Made by a program: the position numbers and the translations under genes
The notes under the pieces: generated by a model
The model's input: the letters and a program-made list of their open reading frames with translations, nothing else
Database searches by the model: none
Told to the model about the DNA's origin: nothing
Origin: Botryotinia globosa
Lineage: Eukaryota; Ascomycota; Leotiomycetes; Helotiales; Sclerotiniaceae
Assembly: GCA_014898425.1 (NCBI GenBank)
Contig: RCSZ01000002.1
Location: 1,488,001-1,552,000, forward strand
Direction: 5' to 3'
DNA length: 64,000 nt
Shown: positions 12,540 through 24,449 of the stretch, piece after piece
How the letters are laid out: each line of letters opens with the position of its first letter
Numbering within the stretch: position 1 is the first letter of the stretch

Positions 12540-15500
12540 TTGAAAATGGTGTGGTGGTGATCTACATTTTGCGGTGCGTGCTCACTGCTGATACCTCCCT
12601 ACCTGCCTTCGTCCACGTATCAGAAGTTGGCTGGTGTGAATATATTTTAATATATTCAATAAATTAGGAAAGTGATTTGCTTGTTTGCTTTTGTGGAGAG
12701 AAGTGCACTGGACTCGCCATGGCTTATTAGCTATTGGTTATGTGGATAATGTAACTATCATGTATCATGTGATGATCATTCATGGAAATAATGATCCTCC
12801 ACTCAGACAACCGGACTACCTACATACGCACATGGAATTAAGGAAGTCTTCCTCCCCATCGGATATCGGGAAAAAGATATCTATTTTCCGATCACATGCT
12901 CACTCTCTATCTTTCCCTCTCTCGCTCCCCACCCCCTCCCGATTTCGACCGGTAGTACATCCATCCATCTCCATCGTAAAAGCATCTCGCTGACAAGCGT
13001 ACCTGACACACCAACCCACCTGCGCCCTAGTTCCATTGCATAATCTACTTATCTTACCGATTATGAAGATCCATCAATCAGCGCGCTGGAATTCCATAAG
13101 GCTGAACTCACCTCGGCGAGGAAATGTGTGAGATTCCGCTTACGGTATCCGGTCATTTATCGTTTCGTTCGCAGGGGGATTCACAATTTCGAGCCTGCTG
13201 GTATTGTTATGGTGGGTGTGGAAAGCGACGGCACGATGTGTTCCGATGGGATAGAGATGGAATGCTCATGTGAATGATACAGGCATCCAACAGCGTCGGG
13301 AGCTTATAATGGGACAAGTGCTTCTTCATATAAGCTCTTCGGAAACGAAGGAACGAATGTAAGTATACATATCTCGGAATCGAGGTCTCTTCCATTGTCC
13401 GCTCTATCCGAAAAAGAGTCTAGAGATTTCATCATCGGAATACACCCGAACAAGCTAGCGCCGCCATCTGACCCACGAGTTCGAGACCTATTCCCGCTCC
13501 CACGCAATCCAGACGATTGGCAAAGCATCGGTCGAGATGTGGAGTCTCTGAACCAGCTCTATGGGTTGGTCGGTGGCTTATGTCAGACGAGAGAGTATAG
13601 ACAGGCATATGATACCAAGAATTGGGGATCCAGGTATATGTCCTCGCGTCATGCATCTCCGACAATTCGGTCGTGCCGAGTGAGTTGCAGTTGGATCTTT
13701 CGATGTGGCTGTGGCTGTATCTGTGTAGCTTGAGTGAAGCTCATTTAGGATGGAACGTTCTTTCGATGCTTATATTTGGTGGATGTTACGTCGTTTTGGA
13801 GATTACTTTGATGTGATACTAAGGCATAACGTTTGTTGCTGACTATGTGCCAAGGAAGTCCTTGATGGAGCTAGTGTAGAGATATATTCGGCGAATTTCG
13901 GCGGTAGTGTTATCCATATATGCATGCGTAAATGGTTCATTGTCTAGTGCTAGTGTCGTGTAGGACAAACACCAGAGGTGCCAATCCTTTAAAGAACGGA
14001 ATCATCAAGAAAGTAGGACATCTTGCAAGTGCGTTCCCGATTCACAAAGATACTTTGAGTGAGACCCAGATCTTCTTCTATCCGATATCTATCTCTCCAT
14101 ATCTTTCTTCATCACCACAGATCAATCCCGAAGATCCCGATCCCGTGATCCAGAACAGAATCCTATGTTGCATGTCTTTCTCCACAGGGCTGAAATAGAC
14201 TTCGTACCACGACTTTTAGTGGTCAAGCCACCAACGTTAAGTAGCAAGGTCTAAAAATCTGTAGCTGTAAACTATCCTTCTTCGACAGACTATAGCGTTC
14301 CCCTGTATGTTCTGTCTCCGGGACAAGGCTCAGAATCTCGGAGTTGCTATAAGGTGACGAGTCTTACCTATGGTCTTTTATCAACATCATAGCTATATAT
14401 ATCGTGCACCTAACAGCCAAATAAACGCAAGCAAGAAACCTAAACGTCACGAATATGGAGTAACTAACCCCTTAAACTTCAACTTAAATCCCTTTGTACC
14501 AAATGATGTCATTACCACACCCCCTTTCTTTTATTGTATGAAATACAAAAGTTTTGTTGCACGTCTCAATCATTGTCATTGTTCGTGAAGCATTGTCGTT
14601 GTGGTTGCATTGTGATTGTGGTTGATTGCTCTTGTCTTGTCGTTACTCCTTATCGCTGTTATTGTAAATACATAGGTGTTATTGTTAATTCTATCTAGCT
14701 ATCATGTTGCGAATTTGTTTTGTATGGAGTTTGGGCATTTTTATTCATGGATTGTTATGCGAGCTAGCTGGAGAAGGTTTTTGAAAGGGAATTTGTAGAA
14801 TTAGGTAGGTACTTACCTAGGTATAGATGGATGATCTTATAAATGAATGTGAATGATTATACTACTACTATAGTAACTTGTCCTAGGCGTATGTTTATAC
14901 TTTATTCGGTAATTTCATTGGGATAATGAATATAAGTAAATTGTCTTTTAGTATATGTAGTTTTAGTTCAGTGAAAGTTTATAGATGTGGATCTCTTGAG
15001 ATTTGTTTTCGAGATTGTTGGTTGTTGGCTGTTGGGATTATGAGGAGTCTGGAGTTGGGAGATGTGAGTGCGAGGAGATATAAGTGCGAGGAGAGATGGA
15101 TAGAGTGAATGGTGTATGAGGGTGAAGAATAAAGGGTGAATTGAATAGGAAAGAGTGAATAGGAAAGAGTGAATAGTGAAGAATAGATAGTGGAGTGAAT
15201 AGGAAAGAGTGAATAGTAAAGAGTGCAGACTGTAGATATTAGAAGAGGGTTGATAGTGTAGAGAGAAGATTGTTTTCACATTATAGTTTTTATATATGTA
15301 TTTATATACTCTTGAAATGTGATTCTGAGAAGTTTTAAGGAGTAATAAAGTACAGGGATATTCTGGTGAGTGATAAGTATTATATGCTATATGATATAGT
15401 AATATATATTACGGTGTAGTAACTTACCATTTATATTAACATTAGTATTAATATCGAAAAAGGAATTATCTCAACATACCATCAACACTACACAAAGCAA

Positions 15501-16134
15501 AAACTGAAGAGTTATATATACCATGTGATATTAAAGAAACCGCTTACCTTTTGGATTCGCCTCTCTGACTTGTGCGCTTTTGATAGAAGTTTTAATTCAC
15601 TCAAGGAATTCTCCGCGAAAATGCTGAAAAGGGGGAAGGAGGGAGAAATCCTAGCTTGTAAATGGAGTATCTAGTGCTGAAATTGATCATTGGGCTGAGA
15701 ATATTGTATACTCTGAATTTGAGTTATTACCGAAGTTTGGGGGGTTGAGTGTTAGGTTGGGTTGGATTAGACGAGGTGAAAGGCATTGTATAGATAGTAG
15801 GGAGTAGATCAAAAAATGGAATGCATTCTTAGTTATACTTTTTTGATAAACTTGACGATGCGAATTGATTTGATATAATTATGTATAGTTGATCTACCAA
15901 AGGGATTCCAATATCCTAAACACCTATCGCCATTCCTCAGCCTAGGCCCAAAGCAAGGAAACAGATACCAAGCCAGCTGATATCAATCCCGCTTTTCCCA
16001 GCTACCAATAGCGAGGTGGTCAGAAACACATACACGTTCAAAGAAATTATATATTAAGAAAATGTAGATAGTGATGACAAGACGAAAGACCGGGCATCAT
16101 TTAATCATCACATATCTCATCCATCGTCGACTCT

Positions 16135-17823
16135 TCAGAATTCTCCAGGCCATTGATCTTGATCTTGATCCTGATCCTGGTCGGTAATAATCGACATCCT
16201 CTTCGGTACTCTTTTCTTCTTCCTTTGCCTTTCCGTCTCCCTACCTCTCTCCCTCATATCTTCAATATCTTCCCCTACGAGGTGACTTTTCGTTCTCTCC
16301 TCTCCACTATCTTGCCTTGTTTCAATGTCTCGTGCGCTCGGAGAGAGAGAGGAAACACCAATTCCACTGTTCTGCGTGCCATCGATAGCGGCTCTCGCGT
16401 AACTCATCGTTACGTCCGAACTCGTACTCACATCTCTGTCTCTGTCTCTGTCTACATTCCTTACCATCCTCCTATCTTGAGCCTTTTCCCGGCTAAAAAA
16501 ACTTGCACCCTCAGTATTCTCCGTCATCCGCGCCAAATTTTGTGCTGGCGGTGAGAAAGTTCTCGGAAGATCAGAAATAGGAGTTTGTGTGGTAGACGAA
16601 CGAGGATACGAATACGGTGAGGACGCTTGCTCGTGAAGCATTATTGGCACCGTATCTTCTGTTCTCGTATATGGATTTGAACGAGGTATCGAAGGGGAAT
16701 AGTAAGCGTGATGAGCTGGGAGAATGATTGTATCGTGTTTATGCAAACTTTCATCGTCGCTTGGGTATTTTGAGAGATTGAATGGCGGTGGGATGTTTGT
16801 ATCATTATGTTTTCTAGGTGGTGGAGGTGCAGCTAGGGTGATGGTGTTGGATCGCGTTTGTGGGTTTCCGAATGCACCTGCGTTGGGCGCAGTGATGTTG
16901 AAAGCCCCATATCTCTCATCCAAAGGAGTTTGCCGTTCGCGTCCACGCTTCAAGGAAATATAATTACGCCACAGCGTGAAAATTATGAAAAGGGTGATGA
17001 GGAGGAGAATACCAAGGCCTACAGATACCCCAATGATTGTGTGCTTGGATAGATCTTTTCCGGATGCGGTGGTACTGGGAACGGTGGTATTGTAGCTTTG
17101 CCCAGGGGATGTTTCGGTGATGGCATATTGAGAGAAGACGGAGGCATTGAGACCAATGATAGTCCCGTCGGGGGGCTGTTGGTGACATCCTGCTTGGAGA
17201 GCTATCATGACTAGGTTAATTAGTATTTGGTGATCATAACGCAAAGAACAGAACTCACAGTTCGAGAGATAGGATTCTGTGTTACCAGATTGGAGACAAC
17301 TTTTACATGCGGAAGTGCCGCCACTCAAGATAGAATTGTAGTTTGCCGAGCAATATCCATAAGCTGTTTCATTTTTCGTGATGAAGTTTCCATCTTCAAT
17401 TGCTAGTTGGAATGGGCCACAAGCTTTTGAGGTAGAGCACGGTGTCGCTATTGTATCTGTAGCATTGGCAAATCCATATAGGCATGATGCCAAAGTATAA
17501 CGAATATTATCTACCTGGCGTTAGTACACAAGCGACTTTCAAAAAGTCATGACCAAACCAAACTTACACATAAAGCAGTGTTGATCATTTTGGCTGTTAC
17601 CAGCTGCAGTACTCAGCTGCAAGCAAGAGAGGCACGATTTCAATTTTTGGCCAGCTGTAGTGGTTATGAAATGTTCATTTTGGCAGACAATTTCACTTCC
17701 ATCAATACTATCCGAGCCCTGGCCATCACTACATAAAGACATGCATGGTGATTCCGGTGTAACCATTAACGCGAGCGCGATATTGTTGACAAGACTGAGT
17801 AGTCCAAATAATATTAGAAACAT
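16135..17823 (-). CDS. Cys-rich single-pass membrane protein, paralogue 1 (unknown function)
   Basis: Three-exon model on the minus strand: 17823-17568, 17510-17259 and 17210-16135, giving 527 residues. Intron 1 (57 nt) uses GTAAGT; intron 2 (48 nt) uses GTGAGT and has an ACTAATTAAC branch region. Residues 1-20 form a signal peptide (MFLILFGLLSLVNNIALALM). The ectodomain to about residue 205 is rich in paired cysteines (CLSC, CKSC, CSTSKAC) and N-glycosylation sequons. One hydrophobic segment (IIGVSVGLGILLLITLFIIF) is followed by a basic stop-transfer stretch. The long cytosolic tail is Pro/Ser-rich and ends in repeated DRDRD- and DQDQ-type charged runs. It is clearly paralogous to the gene at 27232-28677: shared features are the NIRYTLASCLYGF-like block, a C-x-QQP motif before the stalk, and intron 1 in the same place and phase. 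The architecture suggests a wall or surface sensor, but that is inference; no catalytic domain is visible. Confidence 0.85.
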
Positions 17824-19711
17824 GGTTGGAAAGATGGTGACCGTAAGTGACGATTATGAAGCTCTCAAGTGAAGTGTTGAAACCATCAGTAGGATAATTC
17901 TCAATATCGAGCCTTACGTTAGACTTTTTAGTATTGTATAGCTTGCGTGTTTGTCGCACAAGTCAACTAGACTCGGTGAATTGAAGGTGTAATGTTTATC
18001 ATGAAAGGCTCCGCTGATAAAGATATTTATGAAACGAACATATTGTAAAGACTGCAGCACCTCGAAAGATAGAGATATTATCAAAATGATCTGAAGAAGT
18101 CCTGTGGGCTAATCGAGCGCGAGAATAGCCGCTTTGTAAGAGAATCCGTGATTGTTCACAGAAATCAATCGAGATTCGAGCTTTCTGTGCTACCTCTCAC
18201 CCAAACGACTTGCCATATATGAGGGAGAAAGTATCAGGTACCGTGCCGTCGGTGCTCAACATATGCCCCAACTCTTCTCTTTGGAGGATGAGGGGCAAAC
18301 CCTATATCTGTGGCGACCCAATAACGTAATTTGTTTATGTCCTGCAGGAGGTTTCTAACAGGGATAAACGAATGAACCATTAGCTTTGCACTCCCACACT
18401 CCATCACCTGTGTAACGATAAACGGGAGTATTCATCATGTGTTTTGGAGATGTCCAAAGACTAAAGTTTATCTATCTATGCTCCGAATAATGCTTGAGGC
18501 TTGTATTCGGAATCGTTGTCAGATTATTGCCGATTGGATAAAACCCCTTGAAATGTGAATAGGCGAAATGGTTGATGATCAATGAAAGATAGGTATAAAA
18601 CTAATTGTTGGTGATGAAGGTCCGGATATGCAGAAACCAACTGTTGGTGTATGGTGATTAAATCACTACCTTGTCCATAGCCTACCATCATTCATTTATC
18701 CATGCTTGTTTGGCTATCCATCCGCCTCGTAAACCCATACGCAGTACTACCCACATAAGACTACAATGGATGTCTGTATTGTGTTCGATCCCGTCAAGAT
18801 GATGGGTAACAGCAGTCCGAAATGGTGGCGTGGGGTGAAAGAATTATAATGGACAATAACCAGGTTATGTTTCCCCATTCCGACTCCAACCTTAAGAACC
18901 TTAAGCTACCCGAGTTCCTTGCATGTGTGGAATTGCGAAAGCTGAGCAAAGACTGAACAATGGACAGGGGATCGGAAGGGTTTCAATCGTTTCCAGCCAA
19001 GCTTTAAGCGCTTGAATATCGAAATCTGAGAAGGGTAAATAGACAGGGCAGTCTGCATGGGATGGGTAATCTCATATATCATATATGGAGAAAGATTAGC
19101 CGTGTACGCTCTTCCTTTTAGGTAATACTGCATGGGAATTTCTCCAGCCTCAAGTGTTTGCTAATCACTCATATCCTTTTCCCTCAATATCAAAGAACGT
19201 TTTCCTTTTCAATAACGGCGACTACTTGACAAATTGCTTCATATCTTCAAAGTGTCCCTGATTGCGAGGAGGTTCATGAATGCTAGATTAGCGTTTCCCC
19301 GCAAAACTAATTAGCACGCTCGCACGTGCGTACCTAGATTAGGTAGCTATACGGTACCTAGGTAGTTTTAATAAATTCTAATATTTACCTAGCTCAACAT
19401 GTAGCTCTGGAATATGATGATGTTCATGTTGAAGTACGGGTAGGTCAAGGAACGCCTAACAAAGGAAACTCAATAAGAACATCAAGAAATTAAATCGAGT
19501 CACCAATGTAGATTGAACAACATCACGTGCTATTTATGCAGTAGTGCCTAAGGATATATGGCAGCAACAGTGACAGGGGAGTTAGCACAGGAACACAAAT
19601 AACAGAGTAGAGATATCAATTTGGTCAATGAGAGATTTAAAGATCCAAAGATCTGATAAGATTCAAAACCTCCTCAGGTAACGGCGCTACCTCCAATCGG
19701 GTACATACATC
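17824..19711. other. Intergenic between membrane protein 1 and the reductase-like gene
   Basis: No credible gene is visible. It must contain the promoter of the minus-strand membrane protein and that of the plus-strand gene at 19712. Short ORFs at 18152 and 18906 have no support. Confidence 0.55.
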
Positions 19712-21699
19712 ATGTCACTCATCACCAAAAGCCTCTGGAGGGTTGGACCGCTGCCAAAACCTTTAGCCTCAATAGTCCACTTTCAACAAGCCAGAAATCT
19801 GTTGTACCACCAGCAGTCCCGAGATGTTTCTACAATTCCAAGAGGAAAACCTATACACGTCGCTGGTGCGCATCGTTTGCAGACTTTGATTGCCAATGGT
19901 ATCATTCAGTCTGCAAAAAATCCACTCAGAAACCCAGTAACCTTGATGGTATCAAACAACGATTATATTCGGCAATATGTGGACACGGACGGCAAGATTC
20001 AAATTATCAAAGATGGAATTGCTACTACCATGGTAGGAGCTGTCGATATGGAAGTTCTTCCATTCTCGATGGAATACTCTGTTCCTGAGGGAACATTCCC
20101 TCCTGCTAAGAACTTAAGGTACAAACGTTTATTGATGGATACTGCTCCGAATGAAGATGATCTATTAGTTGATGACGTCTCTTCGCTACTTGATAATGCT
20201 CTTCGTACTCCTGACCCGAAAAAAAGAGCACACAAAGCGGCGCGATTGCCGATCTCGGATATGAAGGTCTGCGATTTATCTTATTTTCTTGAATTGAACG
20301 CATCATTTTGTGATCATGGAAATGGAAAACCTGTGGAAAAGGAAGATATTGTAGAGATTCGAGCAGCACCAAAAGATTCGGAGCTCAAAGTTGTGCCTGT
20401 AACTCACATGGCCAAAATCAATACTGACCCTATTGATTATTTGATCTACGGTGAACGACCAAGAGATCTAATTAAATTTTTCAAAAACATCAAACACAGA
20501 CTTCATCCCTCTTCTGTTGTGGTGATAGTAGGAAATAACCCTGGTCTGGTTCAAGATCTATACGACCAAGTTTTTCCAGATATATCGAAACGACCAAATT
20601 TCGTTGAATGCATTAATGCCACACACAGTAAGTATAGGTTCAATGTTTCTACTTTTTTTTCTCCTACTTCTGTTCCCCGATTTCACTCTATATACTCTTT
20701 GCTTTCTCGGAAAACTCTAATACCCAAATTACTCCGGATTCTGTCCTTGATACGCAATACTGACGCCTCCACCTTGCAGTGGGAGAAACTTCGATTACAG
20801 GAATTTGGGACTCGCTACGTTCCGTCCCGATAGTCAGAGGGAAGTTCCTTCTAGGTCCACTCGCACGAACCTATGACGATGGTATGACTCCAGGTGAAGT
20901 GGAGAAGAGGGAGCAGGATGTGGATTGCCTTGTTAACAGGATGATGGATGCACCCCTATTTGGTGCAGAAAGAATCGATAGGCGCGGATTAGAGAGTTAT
21001 AAACTCAAGAAGCTAGTTGCGCGGGCTGTCATTTATCCTCTCACCGTTGCGTTCAATTGCATGATGGGCGAAATCTTTTCAACTGAGGAGCGGGTTACAG
21101 AAGCCAGACTGTTATTCGACGAAGCTTGTGCAGTTATACAATCCGTCGACGAAACATTGACTCGTCGAATTCTCTTGGACAACTTATTATGGGCAGTAGT
21201 CAGACAGCCCAACATACGTCCTATCATGTTGAAGTGTGTCGAGCTCGGCTTTGACACGAACATCGATTTAGACAATGGTTGGATCATTAAAAATGCACCA
21301 AAGGGTATGGCTCCCATGCATACTAAGTATAGCAACATTGTCAAGGAGCGAGCTAGGGAATCGGCAAAAGCTATTGCAGCCGATAAAGAAGAAGCTGCAA
21401 AAGCAGAAGCGCGACTTAGGATGGCAAGAGAGACGGTAGCAAAGAGAATGGAGGAGAACGATACCGAGGAAGTAGTCAGAAGGGGCTTCAAAAGATTTGC
21501 CTTTGGACAAAAGATCGAAGCTCCATTAAACGTTCCGGATAAAACATACTACAAAACTAGAAGCCCTCTGGAGGCTTCGAGTATTTGGCAAAAGCTAGAA
21601 GTTCCTCTTGATGTTCGAGTTAAGACAGGGAACGAGAGTGATCCATCTGCTCATGTTAAGGGGAGTGGAGATGTTACTGCACAGAAAATTAGCGAGTAG
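19712..21699 (+). CDS. Ketopantoate-reductase-like protein, probably mitochondrial and non-catalytic
   Basis: Two exons, 19712-20627 and 20780-21699, joined by a 152-nt intron (GTAAGT...TTGCAG, phase 1), give 611 residues. The first 45 residues are rich in Arg, Ser and Leu without acidic residues, as in a mitochondrial presequence. A Rossmann-like start (IHVAGAHRLQTLIANGI, about residues 48-64) lacks the GxGxxG loop of active ApbA/PanE enzymes. The block NIKHRLHPSSVVVIVGNNPG and, across the splice, FVECINATHMGETSITGIW fit the middle of this family. KLKKLVARAVIYPLT (about 380-394) matches the C-terminal helical signature KLxxNxxINPLT. The catalytic Lys equivalent is kept (K383), but the invariant Asn is Arg (R387) and INPL has become IYPL. 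The C-terminus is an Ala/Glu/Lys-rich helix (about 495-540). With a degraded cofactor loop and a lost Asn, it is probably a pseudoenzyme. A role in mitochondrial gene expression is possible but unproven. Confidence 0.8.
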
Positions 21700-23528
21700 A
21701 GCGTGGAAGAAGAAAATGGAGGAGATAATGAAAAGGCACAATTGTTGAGCATCTAAAAATTCCGAGGTGTAAATAGTACAGTGGATGAGCGACACGTTGT
21801 GATTTGCACAGCGGGCGTGGATGTCGGAAATATCAATTATGGGACCCTGAGTATCTTTTTCCGTCTAGAGATCTTTTATCAACATGCAGAAATCGCTGTC
21901 GAAACCTCTCTCTACGATACTCGATGATGAAGATTCGAAACGTCTTTTAGTGTCGAAGAGAGTCATAGCCATGCCGTGGGTCTAGACTCGGCTCGCTGGA
22001 AGAACGTATAGAAAATAGTCTAATCCACGATTCAAAGCTTTTAACTCCCTTTCTACCTTCCTCTTCCGCTTCAACCCAACCACTTTATGTCACCTCCGAT
22101 GTATCTTCCCTTCCATGAAGCGAAATACTGTAATGCAAGCAATAAAAACACGCTTTAGACGAATAGGGGGCTTCCTGATTTTATTTGTACTACATGCCGT
22201 TTGGCAATAGCACACATACCCATTGATGGACAGCAAGTAAAAGAGCAATATATCTTTACTTTTGTACCAGTGATCATGTTCATGTTCATGATTGTGATTT
22301 TAATCATAATCAAATGATAAGAAACTTCCAGTGCCCTCCACTCGACAATTCAATAGCTCCGATTGGTCGAATCTACAGTGAAAAGTATCATTGCACGTCT
22401 GCAAGTACCCCGGGATACCCTAGATATCATGATATCCTCCTAATCGCCCACTCATTATGGAAGATTTACATCAGACTAGACTTGGGAAATCTTTCAGACA
22501 CAATCCCCTATGTTTCATAGTCATCTAGGCAACGAAGAGACGAGATTGCAGTGCCGCAAAGTAAATCCTCATATACTGGTCTGAAGGATAAGCTCAGCTC
22601 ATCAATTTAGGTTCTACATCCTGGAGTAACTATCCAAAATAGCAAACATACTATTGTATTGTGACTGCATGATCCTCTATATCTCAGCCAAAAGTCAGAT
22701 CAAGATATGGAGGGTAGTAATACTAGGTCTAGACCTCCAAAAGACTTATCGGAAGTTATTTCAGATATGCAACAAGGGGGTTTTGTCTGGATATTTAGAA
22801 CCTTCAAGTGAAACATGATGCGACAATATGACGTTTGTTTGCATTAGGGATAGACACAAAAATGAACTAGATCCTGAGAGCATATCCCCTCTTCAATCTT
22901 GGCACTCCCTTGAAGCTTTTGACGAATTCGCAGGTGAGTCGTCGACGGGATGATGAGAACGATTCTTGGCAAGCTAACTCTGAAAACTCCATCTATTCTG
23001 CACTCAATAATTCCTCCAATGCATTTCTTGATGTGATATCAATTCCAGTCTTTCGTTAAATGGAGTGGAGCGAAAAACTTCTACCTATCTCCGGACATCG
23101 AATTCATCATTCTTGGTTCCTGTTCTTGGCTCGTCCTGTCATCTATTTGGAAGGAAATATGTTTCCCTTGAATGATTATGATACTGTCAGATGAGCACTT
23201 GCGGCGAACTTAATTATCTTATGATGACACACTTTTTTTGCTGCAGAAGCGTTCGGACCGCAACTGCCGTTCGGTAATTCAGGCAAATATGAAGTTATGA
23301 ACTAATTCACAGATCGACCACACATTTCCCCGGATTTGTTTGATGTACTACAGACTTGGCAGTCTTGACTTAATTAATATTGAAGCTAATAACGGTTTTA
23401 TAGTATCACGGAATAAAGAAGTAGTTCTTGGCATGTGGTATTAGAATGGTAATTCCCACATTTGGAACTTCGTATATTTGGAGAACATTGCTTTGAATCA
23501 AGATTGTGCAGTCGGTACAGCAATCATC
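21700..23528. other. Intergenic; nothing recognised
   Basis: The stretch contains stop codons in all frames and no credible gene. It separates the reductase-like gene from the AA9 relic and must hold the latter's old promoter. Confidence 0.5.
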
Positions 23529-24449
23529 ATGAGAATTTCAGATATCACATTTGTCTTGCTAAGTATTGTAGCGACATTCAGAAGCCATGCAACTTTCCAG
23601 GAGCTTTGGATAAATGGTGTTGATCAAGTCGGAAGCTGTGTTCGCTTGCCTCCTACTAATAGTCCTGTCACCGATCTAACATCGACTGATTTGCGGTATA
23701 TATTCTTACCATTCTTTGTAGCATTCTAAAGATATTTCTGCCGACTGACTATATGAGCAGGTGCAATGTCGGGGGTACAGTTGGAGTATCCGGGGTATGT
23801 TCAGTTGCAGGCACATCAATCTAAATCGTGAAGACCTTGCTTAACCTGACATACAATAAGCTGGAGGGAATGTAACCGTAGAGATGCATCAACAACCAGA
23901 AGATCGATCATGTGCCAATGAAGCCATTGGAGGCGCTCATTATGGACCAGTCATTCTGTACATGTCCAAAGTCTCGAATGCGGCGAACGATACTGGCGCT
24001 GGTTCGTGGTTTAAAGTAGACCAAGAGGGATACGATGTGTCTCACCAGTGGTGGGGTTCGGCATGTTTTCCCTTTCTCTAACCCAAGTCAAATCTCACGG
24101 CTTCTTCCTAACTTGGAAGTACCTAACCAAAGTATGAGGAACACACAGATGCAGCGAACCCTAAACGCCAACTGTGGAAAACGTTCTTTCATCATTCCAT
24201 CAACGCTCGCACCTGGTGACTACTTGCTGCGCGCAGAAGTCATCGCTTTGCATGTAGCAAGTTCTGTAGGAGGCGCCCAACTCTACCTATCTTGTTTTCA
24301 ACTACGTGTAACTGGGTCTGGCTCAAAGAACACTACTGGAGTACTGTTCCCAAGCATACTCGGCAACCGACCCGGGGATTCTGATCAATATTTACCAGAC
24401 CATAAGTAATTACACCATACCTGGACCAACTACAGTCTTTACTGGCTAG
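23529..24449 (+). pseudogene. AA9 lytic polysaccharide monooxygenase, frameshifted
   Basis: The reading covers exons 23529-23695, 23761-23810, 23861-24060 and 24149-24449. A signal peptide of 19 residues is followed directly by His20 (HATFQELW), the N-terminal copper-binding His1 of AA9 enzymes. Further AA9 hallmarks are NVTVEMHQQP with DRSC, the second copper His in GGAHYGPV, the WFKV block, LNANCGKRSF, and HVASSVGGAQLYLSC with the Gln and axial Tyr. No CBM is present. After VLFP (24347-24352) the frame breaks: the usual C-terminal sequence (ATDPGILINIYQT and so on, ending in a TAG at 24447-24449) continues in another frame, consistent with a 2-nt deletion at about 24353. The unshifted frame stops at 24409. 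Introns 2 and 3 can be spliced in frame only with GC donors (GCACAT at 23811, GCATGT at 24061), while intron 1 is GT-AG. The family acts on cellulose or hemicellulose outside the cell. Recent pseudogene or sequence error are the options. Confidence 0.8.

Larger units (their letters stand above)
9116..16134. other. Second long gene-free, repeat-rich region
   Basis: Seven kilobases without a convincing gene. The open frames at 10644-10991, 11304-11708, 11744-12187, 13395-13733 and 13932-14198 have no recognisable domain, several run through microsatellites, and none pairs with a neighbouring frame through good splice sites. Tandem repeats dominate 9.8-12.6 kb. The stretch 14.8-15.5 kb is AT-leaning with imprecise GAATAGTGAA-type repeats. 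Seen together with 1-8281, the 8282 gene is the only confident gene in the first 16 kb. Confidence 0.55.

Noticed and set aside
13395..13733. 112-codon plus-strand frame of fairly normal complexity
   Set aside because: It begins without an ATG, has no recognisable domain, and overlaps an equally long opposite-strand frame; a spliced gene could not be built around it.
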